Part shown: piece after piece, positions 32,830 to 44,089 of the stretch
Position numbering within the stretch: the stretch's first letter is position 1
Layout: each line of letters begins with the position of its first letter
Source of the DNA: Amblyomma americanum
Lineage: Eukaryota > Arthropoda > Arachnida > Ixodida > Ixodidae
Direction of reading: 5' to 3'
Length of the DNA stretch: 64,000 bases
NCBI RefSeq assembly: GCF_052857255.1
Contig: NC_135504.1
Span: 135,334,929-135,398,928 of the forward strand
Notes under the pieces: model-generated
Told to the model about the DNA's origin: nothing
Databases searched by the model: none
Seen by the model: the letters and a program-made list of their open reading frames with translations, nothing else
Program-made: the position numbers and the translations under genes

Positions 32830-34365
32830 CAATGCGGGATTGACAACCTAACGGTCTCGCGAATGTTATATTTGGAGTTCGCTTTGTCGATTAAGAAAAC
32901 ATTTAAATAGGACTCACTTTCTATGTTGACTCTCTTCAGTTTCGCAATATAATCTGGCCCCTTCAAATCTAAAATAAAAAGGTTAATTTTAGGGAATTAT
33001 TCGTCTAATTATTGAGATATTTCCCTCACATAATGTACGCCTAGCAGTACCATCCACCTGCACAGACCGCGCCGATCGTGTCTGTCGCAGTTTTAACACG
33101 ACAGCGTGAAGGAGCTCGTGTAGCAGAAAAGCCGGGGTCGGTGTCGGCGGCGTTAGCGGTGAGCGAAAAATCCTTCTCTTCGCACTCCTCCTCCTCCTCC
33201 TCTTCGCAATCTAACCCACTGCCTCAACAGATCGAACACAACGGCATTATGCCGCCGTTGCCCGAGTAGAGTTGGGCCCGGCAGCGAGGCTAGCGCGGGA
33301 GCGCTGCTGAAGGCTGCGCCCGACTGGAGTTGAGCCCTGCTGGGAGGCTAGTCCTGCCACCGCGCAGAGGGAGGCTAGCCTGCGCTCCCCTCCTGCGCAC
33401 GGCTGCTGACGCGCGCGCTACCTCCCCCTCGGGCTCTGCGCTAGATGGTTAGCCGCTCTCCGTGTACATTTCACTGTACGTAGCACAGCGAAACGGGCAA
33501 GGCGTCGGGCTGAACGGGAGATCACGTTGCGTGGAATCCCTGACAGTACTGCGACATGCTGTCGCGTTTCCCTCCTAAAGGCGAAGCTTAAGCGTCCTCT
33601 AATTTTTAAAAATAAAATAAACTGTTAACGGTTAAAAAGATCAACCTGAATGTAGATTGTTGACATAGTTAAGGACTAACAGCGGATTATGGATGCAATG
33701 GAAACTTCATTTCTCGGTAGTATAAATAAATAAACGAGAGGGAACAAATTGCTGGGAGGTGCTTGAAGGCGTTCGGATTGAGCACAGCTGAAGACGGCTG
33801 AGGCGTGCTTTGGTGAGAATTTAAGCTTTAGGATGCGGTCGCGGACGGAGATTCTTGTACAGCGGGTAAATGTCAAAATGGAGTGCGATTTTATGCGTCC
33901 TCATGGTGGTTCTCGGAAGGGAATCAACCTTCAAATGTTTGCCAGGCGATGTTGCTTGTGCTTAATAGAAACAAAATGATTCATTCCAATGACTTCGACC
34001 ACCATCCGATTTGCAAGTGCACGTATGTGCTCTGTCATCAATTCGTCCCTGGGGACGACTACATATGTGGGGATTTTGATGATTAGCAGATGTTTTAAAT
34101 AGCATTACCTTCGTTTTTATATATCAATATTCCAATTTTTCAGGGTCCCGAAGATATGGCTTCACGCGCTTTTCAACATAAAGTGAGCATGAATTAATCT
34201 TATGTTGTATAGTAGCCGATTTATGAGACCGACAGCTGGTGTCATATCATGTGCCTATAGCGAAACCGTCGTAATTTATAGTTCATTTTTTATTTTCATG
34301 ATACTGCAGTTCTGGTATAAACACAGTCTATTCTAGTACTTTGTACAAATCCATCCTTCGACCTT
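32830..34365. other. No gene; GC-rich block at 33070-33600
   Basis: The block at 33070-33600 is CpG-rich, with imperfect internal repetition (GAGGCTAG and GTTGAGCCC-like units) and a (CTC)n stretch near 33187-33205. Parts resemble an abundant tick repeat beginning TCTGTCGCAGTTTTAACACG, from memory. No coding frame supported. Confidence 0.35.
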
Positions 34366-34369
34366 GTTC

Positions 34370-34660
34370 TTGCAGTGCGACAGAGGCTCGTGTCATGGGT
34401 TCTGTCGCGCTACATAGATGCCTGCAGGGGGTGTAGTGCATTACAGACATTTCTGCTGCCTTCTGTTGTGCAACTAAGGTGCCAGTCGCAGGCTTTGTCG
34501 TGCGACAGACATCTGAGGCTGGTATTTTCGTGCTACAAAGAGAGTCGTGCCGCGCCTCCACATAGCTGTCTTTCGTGGGTGCAGCCGCGCGTCAGAAGTT
34601 CCTGTCGTGGGTTCTGTAGCGCGACAATTTCTGTCGGAGGTACTGTCGTGCGCAGGGATC
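34370..34660 (+). repeat. Degenerate minisatellite, core TGTCGTGCGACA
   Basis: About eight loose units of roughly 30-38 bases, each ending in a variant of GTCGTGCGACAG, GTCGCGCTACAT or TCGTGCTACAAA. The core is near-palindromic. Confidence 0.5.
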
Positions 34661-35190
34661 GGCATCTTCACGTGGGCGAACCCTCATTAGGGCGTCCTCA
34701 CCTTCACCTCATGAGGATTTCACTCGGTGAGGTGAGGGTCAGGGAGGAAAGAGATGGGGAGGTGAAGGCGAGGGAGGGAAGACAATATGAGGCGAAGGAA
34801 GGAAGACATGATGAGGTGAGTTTGAGGGAGGGCAGAATTCAGTGTTTGAGGGCGAGAGTGGTGGCCCGAACCATACCCTGGGCTAATGCTTTTGCGTGTG
34901 CCGCCTGCTATGAATCCCAATTATAAAACCGCTACTTAAGGTGAAGATTCCGGGGTAGACGTAGTCTCTGCACTCTGTAGGTAAACGAGGTGAACGCGAA
35001 GCGCAGTTGCAGCACACCTTCTCCGTCGTCGTGATGTACTACACCGCCGAAAAAAGCGCTCTTCTATCTCGAAAACCTTTTTTTGTTTTAAATTGTGTAA
35101 AGTATTCGCTGAAACACCCTGTATATGCGATAACAAGGGGCCAATGGCCGAGCCGTGTGGTTGGCTGCCAGTCTATCGGGAACCATGGTA
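34655..35190 (+). repeat. Repeat family A copy 1 (purine-rich block plus tail)
   Basis: Begins GGCATCTTCACGTGGGCGA, contains CCTCATGAGGATTTC, G/A-rich tandem stretches with AGACATGATGAGGTGAG, and ends with GATGTACTACACCGCCG and ACAAGGGGCCAATGGCCG. A second copy in the same orientation spans 36475-38130. Confidence 0.55.
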
Positions 35191-35191
35191 C

Positions 35192-35960
35192 CGTAGTCAA
35201 CATTATCATTATCAGCCCCGAGTCTGTCGGATGATAAGAGCGTAGAGTAAAACACGCAGAAATTATACCTAGTAAGGCTTTTGAATTCCTAATTTCCATG
35301 CCTGCTTTGATGTTTCACAGAATAATGTTTGGTGTTTCACAGATGTTTCACAGAATTGACAGTAGCGCAAAAGATGCTTTTGCAAAATTCCACTGACAAA
35401 TGAAAACCTGTTGGCATCGTTGGGGTGGAAATTTTTTTTATTCATGGTGTGAGTAGTTTAGTACAGTCATATCTTCCTATATTCTATTTCGTCTGGAACT
35501 GCGGTATAGGAAAGTCGTGCCCGAGTATGCTGGGCAAAGGCGACCACTGTAGTCTTGCTATGAAAATAAAGCAGTAACTTAACCCCATTGATCTGAATCA
35601 TGCTCGCTCCGCCTTGCATTGTACGATGTGCTAAGAATGAAAAAGTTGTACTGCTCTCCAAATAACATCAAGATCTCTTGGTTAATTCCTGTCCCTGGTA
35701 AGACCTTTGACCGCATAATCGAGCGCCAAATTTTATGAACCTAATTTCTGGCAGGCATGGTAGGTAATTGGCACTCAGCGTTTGAGTAGGGCGTAGACGC
35801 GCAAGCAAAAAAATCATGGGCGGTTTGGCTTGGCGTTAACCATGAATTATCGTGTGCTAGTGCCGTTAGTCCGGTTTCGCATGGTTAATCTTGAATTTCT
35901 ATGCTGTTGCTTGGCCTTGTGCACTGGTCAAAATTGTGAAGGGTCAAAATTGTGCACTGT
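35192..35960. other. No gene recognised
   Basis: Short AT-rich frames only. Confidence 0.35.
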
Positions 35961-35969
35961 TCATGCCCA

Positions 35970-36200
35970 GTGGTTCGAAAAATCTCGTCTGCAAGAGAGA
36001 GCACAGAACAAAATTCGTAGAATGTACGCATTCTATTGTGTACAGCATCCCTTTGATATGCGTAAAGAAATGTGTAGGACAAAGCGATAGGTGTTTGCAG
36101 GACCGCCTGCGAAAAGATTGCAATAATGTGTCTGAACGGCGAGGAGGGTTCCTGGACACATACTGCAGAAAATGTGAGACAAACGGGGTGAAGATGAAAA
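35970..36200 (+). pseudogene. GIY-YIG endonuclease fragment of a Penelope-like element
   Basis: The + frame reads THSIVYSIPLICVKKCVGQS, then DRCLQDRLRKDCNNVSER and GGFLDTYCRKC. This matches the GIY-YIG module of tick Penelope-like elements (normally Tyr-Ile-Gly-Gln-Thr, Arg-Cys, Asp-Arg-Leu-Arg-Glu-His). The first motif is degenerate and His is Asp. Reverse transcriptase is not found upstream. Confidence 0.65.
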
Positions 36201-36474
36201 TGGTTGCGATTCAGATGAAGTGTTCGTGTGCCAGCCTGGTTAGCAAGATTGCTCTGGTATCGCCAAAAACCTTTGGCAACTGACTGGAGAAATCATAGAG
36301 GATGAAATGATTCACCGGTTGGGTGAGTCCTGGGTGGCCAAGCCATGTATTGCTCTTACTCATATGCAGCTGTTATACTTGCGTCAACATATCAATGTGT
36401 CTCCTACAGCGCATGCGTGATGCTTTTTCAGCTATATGTACTGGCTCGAGGGTTCGAAATAAGCTGTTGCAAGC

Positions 36475-38130
36475 AGAGATGGGCATCCTCACGAAGGCGA
36501 CCCCTCATGATGGCGTTCTCACCCTCACCCCATGAGGATTTCTCTCGGTAAGGGGAAGGTGAGGGAGTATTTGCGCATGAAAATTAGTGAGGACGAGGGT
36601 AAGGGAGGTAAAGGGAGGAAAGACATGATGAGGTGAGGGAGAGGAAGGGAAGACATGATGAGGTGAGGCAGAGGAAGGGAAGACATGATGAGGTGAGGTT
36701 AAGGGAGGGCAATATGCAATGTCTCAGGGTGATGGTGGTGGCCTGACCCGTACTCCGGGCTAATGTGTTTGCCTGTGCGGCCAGTTATGTATTCCCGTTT
36801 TAAAGCGCTAGTTTTCAGGGTGAATGTTCCCGGGGAAGACCTAGTTTCTGCAGTCTGCAGGTACACGAGGCGAACACTAAAGGCGGGGAGTCATGCGCCT
36901 TCTCCGTTGCCTCAGTGGTGCTCCAGCTGCTCCATTTGCACCATTCTGATAATTTTACATTTTGCAGCGGCAGTCTGCTCGAAAAGCAGCAAATTGATTT
37001 ATACTGAACCTTAGCTGCGCCACAAGGAAGACTCGGTGATGGGAAAACAATTATTTTTCGAACTATTCCGGCTCTCAGTTGGCAACTCACTAAAAAATTT
37101 TCGCAGTTGGCAGTCGAGGGCGCTGGTGGGCTTATGGTAGAATTTAGCAGCCAGTTCATTTCTGCACACGGAGGAAGGAAAGAACTGAGAAGAGGCGGTT
37201 AAGTCTCATTTTTGAATCCTGCTTCCACTTTATCCGCTCCTACTTGGTCGCCGTCTCAGCGCGCTTACGCATGCGCAGCAGGCATTGTAGCACACGAAGA
37301 AGACGCAGCGCCCAGTGTTCCCTCCGGCTGTGCCCGCAGCCAAAGACTCCCAGTAGTCCTTGCGAAAAGGTGTGACTTCTAGCGCACTCTTTGGCGTGCA
37401 GCTCGAATGGCGAGAGCCTCTCCTGAGTTTTCCTTTCTCCATGTTGGCATGTCATCTCAGTTGAATCGAAAGGTTGCATCATGCGGGCAGAAGTCGTATC
37501 TTCTTGGTTGAAGAACAAAAGCTTGGAGCAGGTCCAACGATGTCAAGGTTTTTTTAACAGAATTTCAGCCTTGCTGATTTCTTTTTGCGAGCTTGATAAA
37601 TTTGTAAAAAAATACCTAGTTAGCGTTGAGATAAGGCCAACAGGAAAAAAAAAGAATGGATCAGGTGAAGCTGTCTTTTGGAGTTCAAGTCAAGCGTGCT
37701 TGTCTGAACCTTTATGCAAGACAGTGCCAACGTTCATAAAACGTTTTGTCAGTTTCTTGTGAGCACATTTCTTATATTTATTTTTCTACCTAGCTACATA
37801 TGGCTGAACCTGATCTCATTAGTAAAAATCTCTTCTGGGTAACTCCTTTATTTCGTTCGTGCTGTTCCCGGGTTGCTTCGGAATTATTGTATTGATATGA
37901 GGGTGCTCCCAAATTAATATCCTCTGCACCAAAAATCGCTCCAGAACTTGAAATGGCTGAACCACCACTGCGTTGCCTTGATGTACTACTCCGCTGACAA
38001 CGCTATGGAAAAAAAGCGCCCTTCTAGCTCAGAAATGCTTATTTCTAAAATTATCTGAAGTCTTATTTGAAACACTGTATAGTGTGCTAACAAGGGGGCA
38101 CTGGCCGGGCCGTGCTGGTGGCCGCCAATC
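36475..38130 (+). repeat. Repeat family A copy 2, with ~950-bp insertion
   Basis: Same landmarks as 34655-35190 (GGGCATCCTCACGAAGGCGA, CCTCATGAGGATTTCTC, GATGTACTACTCCGC, ACAAGGGGGCACTGGCCG), but split by unrelated sequence at about 36990-37960. Contains three tandem ~32-bp units with AAGACATGATGAGGTGAGG at 36610-36715. Inside the insertion a + frame (37481-37762, 93 codons) is unassigned. Confidence 0.5.
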
Positions 38131-38726
38131 CAACCGTACTGGCGGCCTTTTAGGGAGCGATGCTTTTTAGGGAGCACGGTTAGGTTAGGCGCCGGCGGGT
38201 GGTTTCCCCCTTCCTCAGAGAGCAGCCGTTGCAAACAAAATATCATAACCCCAGTGCGGGGAGTCGCGAGGGGCCAGGACAAGGTCGGCGCCTTGCGCCC
38301 ATCGGAAGCTGGCCGGGGCTTTGGGGCGATCCGAATTGTGACTCCTTGAACGGCGCGGTTGCACAGCGCAGCAGGCGGCGTCGAAGTCTCCCACGGTTGC
38401 AAGGGCCAAGTTATTTATTTATTTTTTGCCACAAAAAACAAATGGGTGCTCGAGGGCGATCGCGTTTAAAGTCGGCGGCTTGAAACCAAAGCCGGCGCAT
38501 GACGCCTCAACGGCTTCCGCTAGATCCAACGGGTCCACTAGATCTGGCTCTCCCGCCAACTTGCATGTACCTTCAGATATGTACTGTGAATGCATTAAAA
38601 TAGCCGAGCTCGAAAAGAACAGCTCCGCCCAACTGCCGCAGCTATTGAATATAACGCGCACCTCGCCGCGGAGCCAAATCAGTTTGGCAGGGCCGGCGGC
38701 GGCTGGCGCACTCGGCGCGAAATAGA

Positions 38727-38834
38727 TACATGCTCCAATCTCCCCGCCAGTGCGGTCAGACTGCGTCGAAGCCGCCGAACGCGTCGGCGGTCAAGCGCAG
38801 TCTGACCGCACTGGCGGGGAGATTGGAGCATGTA
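38727..38834. repeat. 39-bp perfect inverted repeat with internal stem
   Basis: Arms 38727-38765 and 38796-38834 are exact reverse complements. The 30-base centre holds a further CCGCCGA/TCGGCGG stem around ACGCG. The related element at 45330-45440 has only one arm, so the second arm was added here. Confidence 0.92.
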
Positions 38835-38901
38835 CCTATTTCGGTCAAGCGCAGTTGGAGTATAGAGGGTCTCGCTTTGACCGACGTGACTTCGCCTTGC
38901 A

Positions 38902-39107
38902 AAATGGCATTTTTCTGGGCCAGTTGGTATGAATCCATGATTTGGGCCAGCAAGAACTTTGGGACACAAACGAAGAGAGACACATGGAACACGGAACACA
39001 TTGCTGTCACATGGAACACGGAACACACTGCTGTGTTCCGTGTGTTCCGTGTTCCATGTGTCTCTCTTCGTTTGTGTCCCAAAGTTCTTGCTGGCCCAAA
39101 TCATGGA
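38902..39107. repeat. Fold-back insertion with 70-bp perfect inverted arms and 11-bp flanking repeat
   Basis: Arms 38931-39000 and 39041-39110 are exact reverse complements over 70 bases. Direct repeats TTCGCCTTGCA flank the insert (38891-38901 and 39108-39118). The copy at 45290-45330 lacks it. Confidence 0.9.
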
Positions 39108-39256
39108 TTCGCCTTGCAGCGTGCGTGCGCGCCTCGCCGCAGCATAAACGCGCCTTTAAGAGCCTGCGCTTAGCCGGTAACCAACGGATTCAGCGGCGAC
39201 ATCCATGAGAGCCACGAAACACCCTGCCCACTCACTGAATAAAAGAAAAGAAGTCC

Positions 39257-39323
39257 GGTGCCGAGGTTCGGAATCGAACCAGGGCCTTCGGCGTTTGAGG
39301 CGGATACGCTACCGCTCCGCCAC
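39257..39323 (-). repeat. tRNA-like sequence inside the TIR element
   Basis: On -, reads GTGGCGGAGCGGTAGCGTAT and, with GGTTCGATTCC (B box), ends CTCGGCACC. No proper variable arm for the leucine-like anticodon loop and no CCA context, so not scored as a tRNA gene. Counterpart at 45112-45177. Confidence 0.5.
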
Positions 39324-40315
39324 GACGTCAATAAAGGCGCATCTAGTGAATGCACTCTTCTGATGCAGAAATCTCCGCGCTTTCACTAGGTATATCCTGG
39401 CCTAACAGAGCTAGGCCGTCAGCAATTTTTCTGAACTGCCTTGTACCTTGTCTCCCGTCCCTAATAAACGATTTCCGTTAAGTAGTTTGAAGTTGACTGG
39501 CACAGCCGGGAATGTTTCGCCGGACAAGCGTGCGAATACACAAGTGCTGCCTTGTACGATCACAGACCATAGTGCCATCATAGCTTTTCATCAACCGTGG
39601 CGGTCATCTGACAAGCCTTCACAGGCTCCTTCAAAGGCTAACTAGCACATGAAGCGGCACTTGGAGTTCCTCTGCTGTTCGGCTCTTGTAAATCGAAGCG
39701 CGCCAAAAACAAAACCACGGGGCACGCAAAGCTCATAGACGCGAGGCGCCATAACAAATCGCAACTCTCCTGGCCGCCTGTGGCGCCGCCAAGCATCCGT
39801 TTTCTTTGCTTCCAACATTCATGTTGTCTTTTGCCTGCCTTCCTTGTGTGATAAAAGTGCACTATTGGTTTTAAACAAAATTTACTTCAATATTGAACCG
39901 CGCAATCTTTCTTTGTCAGCCTCAGAGATTCCCGCCCCATGTAGGAAGGAAAATTCCTCCAAGGTGGCGTCTCTTGTCCTACGACATCACCACGCTCGTA
40001 CTTACGAGTTTGGCCTGTGGCGGCGATACCTGTATTTGGGTTCTTGCTATTTTCTACCTTACAAGACCTTTGTTTTCAGTAAGAGCGGCGTTTTTGTGAT
40101 CAGGAGTTGGTATTCTATCGATACAAGCCAACTTCAATTTCTCCTCAGTGTCCCTTTCAGAGGGGAGGAATGCCAGATGGCGCTGAAGCAAAAACGACGC
40201 TGACTCTGCTGGCGCGTGGATTGAAGGAGGTTGATGTTTGCCGTTTCTCCCACCGAAGGACGTTCTGCCGAACCCTCTCTTGCCGGGTCCCTGTCTTCTC
40301 ACCAACACCGTGACA

Positions 40316-41534
40316 ATATTCATTTCACAGATGTCCGCCAAATGTATAACAACTCATCATATGTCCATATTGAATTCGATGACATTTTCCCATCGAATGC
40401 AAAGCTGCAGCCCTTCCCGCTTCTTCAGGGTTTGTTGCAGGACCACCTAAATTACTTTCCCTCTCGTGTACTTAATGCTACAGATGCCTCGCAGGATCGC
40501 GAAAAGGCAGGTGTGGGATTTTTTTTTTTGCCTTCACTGCATTGGCCTTTTTCTCTACGTCTTCCTGAATTCACTCCAATTTTTCTGGCTGAATTATTAG
40601 CAGTAATCTTAGCCTTACGAAAATTGGAAACTACCGTTTCCCAGGTCATGGTTATGGCATACTCTCTGTCCATTTGCTCTTCATCAACCTCACCCACTGA
40701 CTCTCGGCCATTACGCCTCTTTAAGTTCCTGAATCCGCTCCATCTAAATTCGGTAAGGTTGCTTTGAGTACCAGGTCACATGGGCTTTCGCCTAAATTAG
40801 GTGGCAGACTCCTTAGCAAGAGCATCTCTATGCGGCCCAATTGTTGCTGTCCTGCCAGCGTGTGCATATACAGCTGCGGTGAGGTTTCGCAGCTACAAAA
40901 GATTTCAGGAATTTGCTGCCTCGCCTCTTACATCATCTCCCGAATATCAGCATCTTCTGCATATTTGGAGTAGCAAAGACTATCGCTCGTGCAGACTAGA
41001 GGTCTCTTTTACGCGTTTGCGTTGCCGGGTTCCCCTTCTAAATTTCTACCTTCACAGATCTGGCCTGGCGGCTTCCCCATTGTGCCCTTTTTGTGCCGAA
41101 CTTGCGACAATAGATCACTTCCTGCTGTTCTGGGCTTGCCCCGAACTGGGCTCAACTGGGCTTGCCAGTGTCCTCCGCGATTGTTCTTTCCATTGGCGCT
41201 TCATTGCTTGGACGAAGCGACAGGAGTGTGCGCTCTGCTGTGCAAAATTTTCTTCAAGAAACGCAGCGACTCCTATTCTAATTTCTCTTTCCCACTTTCA
41301 GTCAGTACGACATTGAATCAGTACAGGCATTGCATAGTGTTATGCACATTAAGTCATTATCCCGTCCGCGATCTCCAAGTTAACAGAACCCCAGTCCTTC
41401 CGTCTTGCAATCTATCAGACTACATACTATTGCCACTCCTTTTCCCGTCCAAACGTTTCTGTGTCCAGCAATTAACCGCCTGTGTCTTGACCACTCCCCC
41501 GTAGAGGGTACGTGCCAGCAACGTCTGAGGCCTT
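40316..41534 (+). pseudogene. RNase H and C-terminus of a LINE, 5'-truncated
   Basis: Reads DASQDREKAGVGFF, PIFLAELLAVILALRKL, then VADSLARASL and a C-terminal TRLRCRVPLLNFYLHRSGLA followed by CPFCAELATIDHFLL. This is an RNase H plus terminal zinc-like motif typical of tick Jockey/I-type LINEs, from memory. Frame breaks near 40770 and after 41316. The 3' UTR leads straight into a (TTCA)n tail. Confidence 0.7.
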
Positions 41535-41594
41535 CATTCATTCATTCATTCATTCATTCATTCATTCATTCATTCATTCATTCATTCATTCATG
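41535..41594 (+). repeat. (TTCA)n tail of the LINE
   Basis: About 15 TTCA units abut the inner edge of the right arm of the large inverted repeat. Confidence 0.9.
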
Positions 41595-41599
41595 CAATG

Positions 41600-43490
41600 A
41601 GACCACGAGCTCGGTGGTCGCCGGATCCAAGAGGGGGGATCGGCTAAGGTTTTGAAGGGGCCTGCCGGCGGAAGACGCTGCTCCGCGATTCGTAACTTCA
41701 ATATTACGTCATGTAATAACGCATTGTGACCTGTTTATAGGTAACTGCTGTCGCCAGTATGAAGGAAACCTTCGGACTGGCCTTGTATAACTTGTATGAC
41801 GTGATAACTAGCACAGTTGGCTTATACTTCTGTCAGCTGCAAATTCATTCTACCATGACTGAGAGACACGCGGCACAGGATATCTGACGCTCCTGCGCAC
41901 AGACAACGCGATTACGAGCCGCGCCCGCATTTACACTCTGTACCTCTCAAATCTTGAAGTCTCGGCATCACGCGAGCGAGAAACCAGCTGTGAAAATTCG
42001 CTGCCAAGGTACCAAGCTTCGAGCGAGGCTATTTTCGAGAGAGACCAGCGGGCGAACGAAGACGCTTCAATACATCCGTCCACGCTCTGAAGATCCATCG
42101 AACCAACGTAAATTCTTAACTAAACGAGTGCGCTTTTAAATTCAGTAACCAGCCTTAATGCTGACACTTAAGTTGGGCAAATTTGAAGTACATAGTTGTT
42201 TCAGGGCCGGCGCAGTAATCTAAATACATGAAACAATGCACTAGCTGCCAGGCACTGCACATTGTCCCAAGCGGAGGCAAACGTCAAATCAAGCCACAGC
42301 CGCGATCAAATCTGACGTGCAGCGCCCTGCATGACACCAAGAGATCCGCGCAACAGCTGACATTTCTCTGCGCAAGTACTTCGTCGACATCCACGACGAC
42401 GGGTAGTAACAGACAACCATAGCATAACACACAACCATAACATTACTGACTTATTGAGCCCGTGTATCACTGCCAATTGATCTGAAGAGCAAGCGCTTAG
42501 CTTTGTCGCACTGGCTTGCAAAATACGCTCTCCAAACCCTGCGTTTTCGTTCCTCGCGTGTACATAAGGCACTCATGAAATATGCACGTAAGGAAACTTT
42601 GCGTTTACAGCCTTTTTACGCAGCAGCGGCACTGTAAGTTCACACGACGGGATAGAGGTGGCGCTAGCTGTCCATGAAGATTAAACTGAGATACGGCAGC
42701 GAATTAGCGATGGCTGGGAGCGTTGGCAGAGACACTGTTGAGCCTACTCTGCCCTCAGGAATATCACGGAGGTTATCTTTTCAGGTATCTAAGCGCCACA
42801 TGAGAATCAAGCTGCATGCGTTTTTGCACTAAATTAAAGTTGCTTCGGTTTCTTGCATATCAGGTATGCGCTCGTGTGTAGATCCGAACAACTCCCACAA
42901 TACATCTCTCGAATTATACCGTGCCGTGCATCAATACAGCGATGTCCAGAAGTGTGTTCTGTTCAGACCTGGTGGGGAACCAGTACCGAATTCAATCATT
43001 TCGCCTGGAACCAGAACGATTCAAAGGAACCGTTTCGAACCGGTCTGGGAGTCGCATAAGCCGCGTTTTTCTTCCAGAATAGTATACTTTTCACTTTTCT
43101 CTTTGCCCAAAATGTGATGCGCTGTCTCGTATGGTCAGCCACCGAAAGCGGTTTGCGCTATGCAAGGTGAAAATGGCACACAGTGTACAAGGCAACATTG
43201 AAACCTCTTTGGCGCTTCTGTAATATGCCTTTCGCGATTATTAAGCGTAGTACGCTAGCCAGGCAGATGTGAAATCTTGATTATTACTGGTCTCCAACTT
43301 TCAACTGTTAGCAGATAGTTTTATTCGACCTGTTAACACTAGTCTAAGACACTAAACGCCGAGAGAGAAAAGCTTTCCTTCTCTTGTGTCAGGTAGGAAA
43401 ATTATGTGCAATATATGTGCAACGACCCAACAAGTTTGTGGAACAATAAACTTTGGAATCATTCGTGCTCTCAGAAAGCAAATACAAAAT
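41600..43490. other. Inner part of the right arm, no gene recognised
   Basis: Counterpart of 28770-30480. Nothing identified beyond the arm match. Confidence 0.35.
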
Positions 43491-43494
43491 AAGA

Positions 43495-43740
43495 CCCGGC
43501 ACGATGGCTAGATCAGCGGCTGTGGCTCTCGGTTACTGAACGGAACGTTACGGGTTCAATCCCGGCCGCGAAATGGAAAATTACAAGTATGGTGTGCGAA
43601 ATCAGCGCACGTTAAAGAAACCAAGCTACGGCTTGCCCGGAACACATGTCTTTAATGCGTCTGGGAACAACTACAAGTGACTATACACGTTTAGTGCTAA
43701 ATATATACGTGCGAAATACATCTATGGGGCGACATGTATT
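43495..43740 (+). repeat. tRNA-headed SINE, mirror of 28520-28762
   Basis: Head CCCGGCACGATGGCTAG, B-box region GGGTTCAATCCCGGCCGCG (one mismatch to consensus), then the same body. Confidence 0.6.
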
Positions 43741-44089
43741 GAAAATATTTTTAAACCGTCTTGTTGAAGATCACGTTTAGAAGTCATGTTTAAGTTGGAG
43801 GAAGAAATAGAAACACAGCAGCCATCAAGTTGCAAGTTATCATCTGCCACATCGTCTGCTGCGCATGCGCAAGCGCGCCGAGACGGCGGCCAAGGAAGGA
43901 GCGGGCGGCAGCGGGGAGCGGCTTGAGAAAATATTACGAAAGCGGCTCTCTTCTGTTCTTTCCTTCCTCAATGTCTTCGAAGGACTCGACAGAGAAACTA
44001 ACCAAGTTCAATGTCCTCAAAATGTCCCCGTCTGCGTGGGCAAGGACAGCCGCTGACGGGATTTATTAACGCTGTCGCGTCACGCCCTT

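Larger units (their letters stand above)
38150..40157 (-). mobile_element. TIR element copy 1, one end lost, with internal rearrangements
   Basis: It is the inverted counterpart of 44090-46470. One terminus is present at 40139-40157 (TTCTCCTCAGTGTCCCTTT, one base different from copy 2). The other ~460 bp are missing beyond 38150. Two inverted-repeat rearrangements (38727-38834 and 38902-39107) occur only in this copy. No transposase visible, so it is probably non-autonomous. Confidence 0.6.

Noticed and set aside
33078..33269. A gene in the GC-rich block
   Set aside because: The frame arises from a (CTC)n stretch and a dispersed repeat.
39257..39323. A functional tRNA gene
   Set aside because: No convincing acceptor pairing and it recurs inside a mobile element; the same applies to 25133, 28683, 43495, 45112 and 49513.
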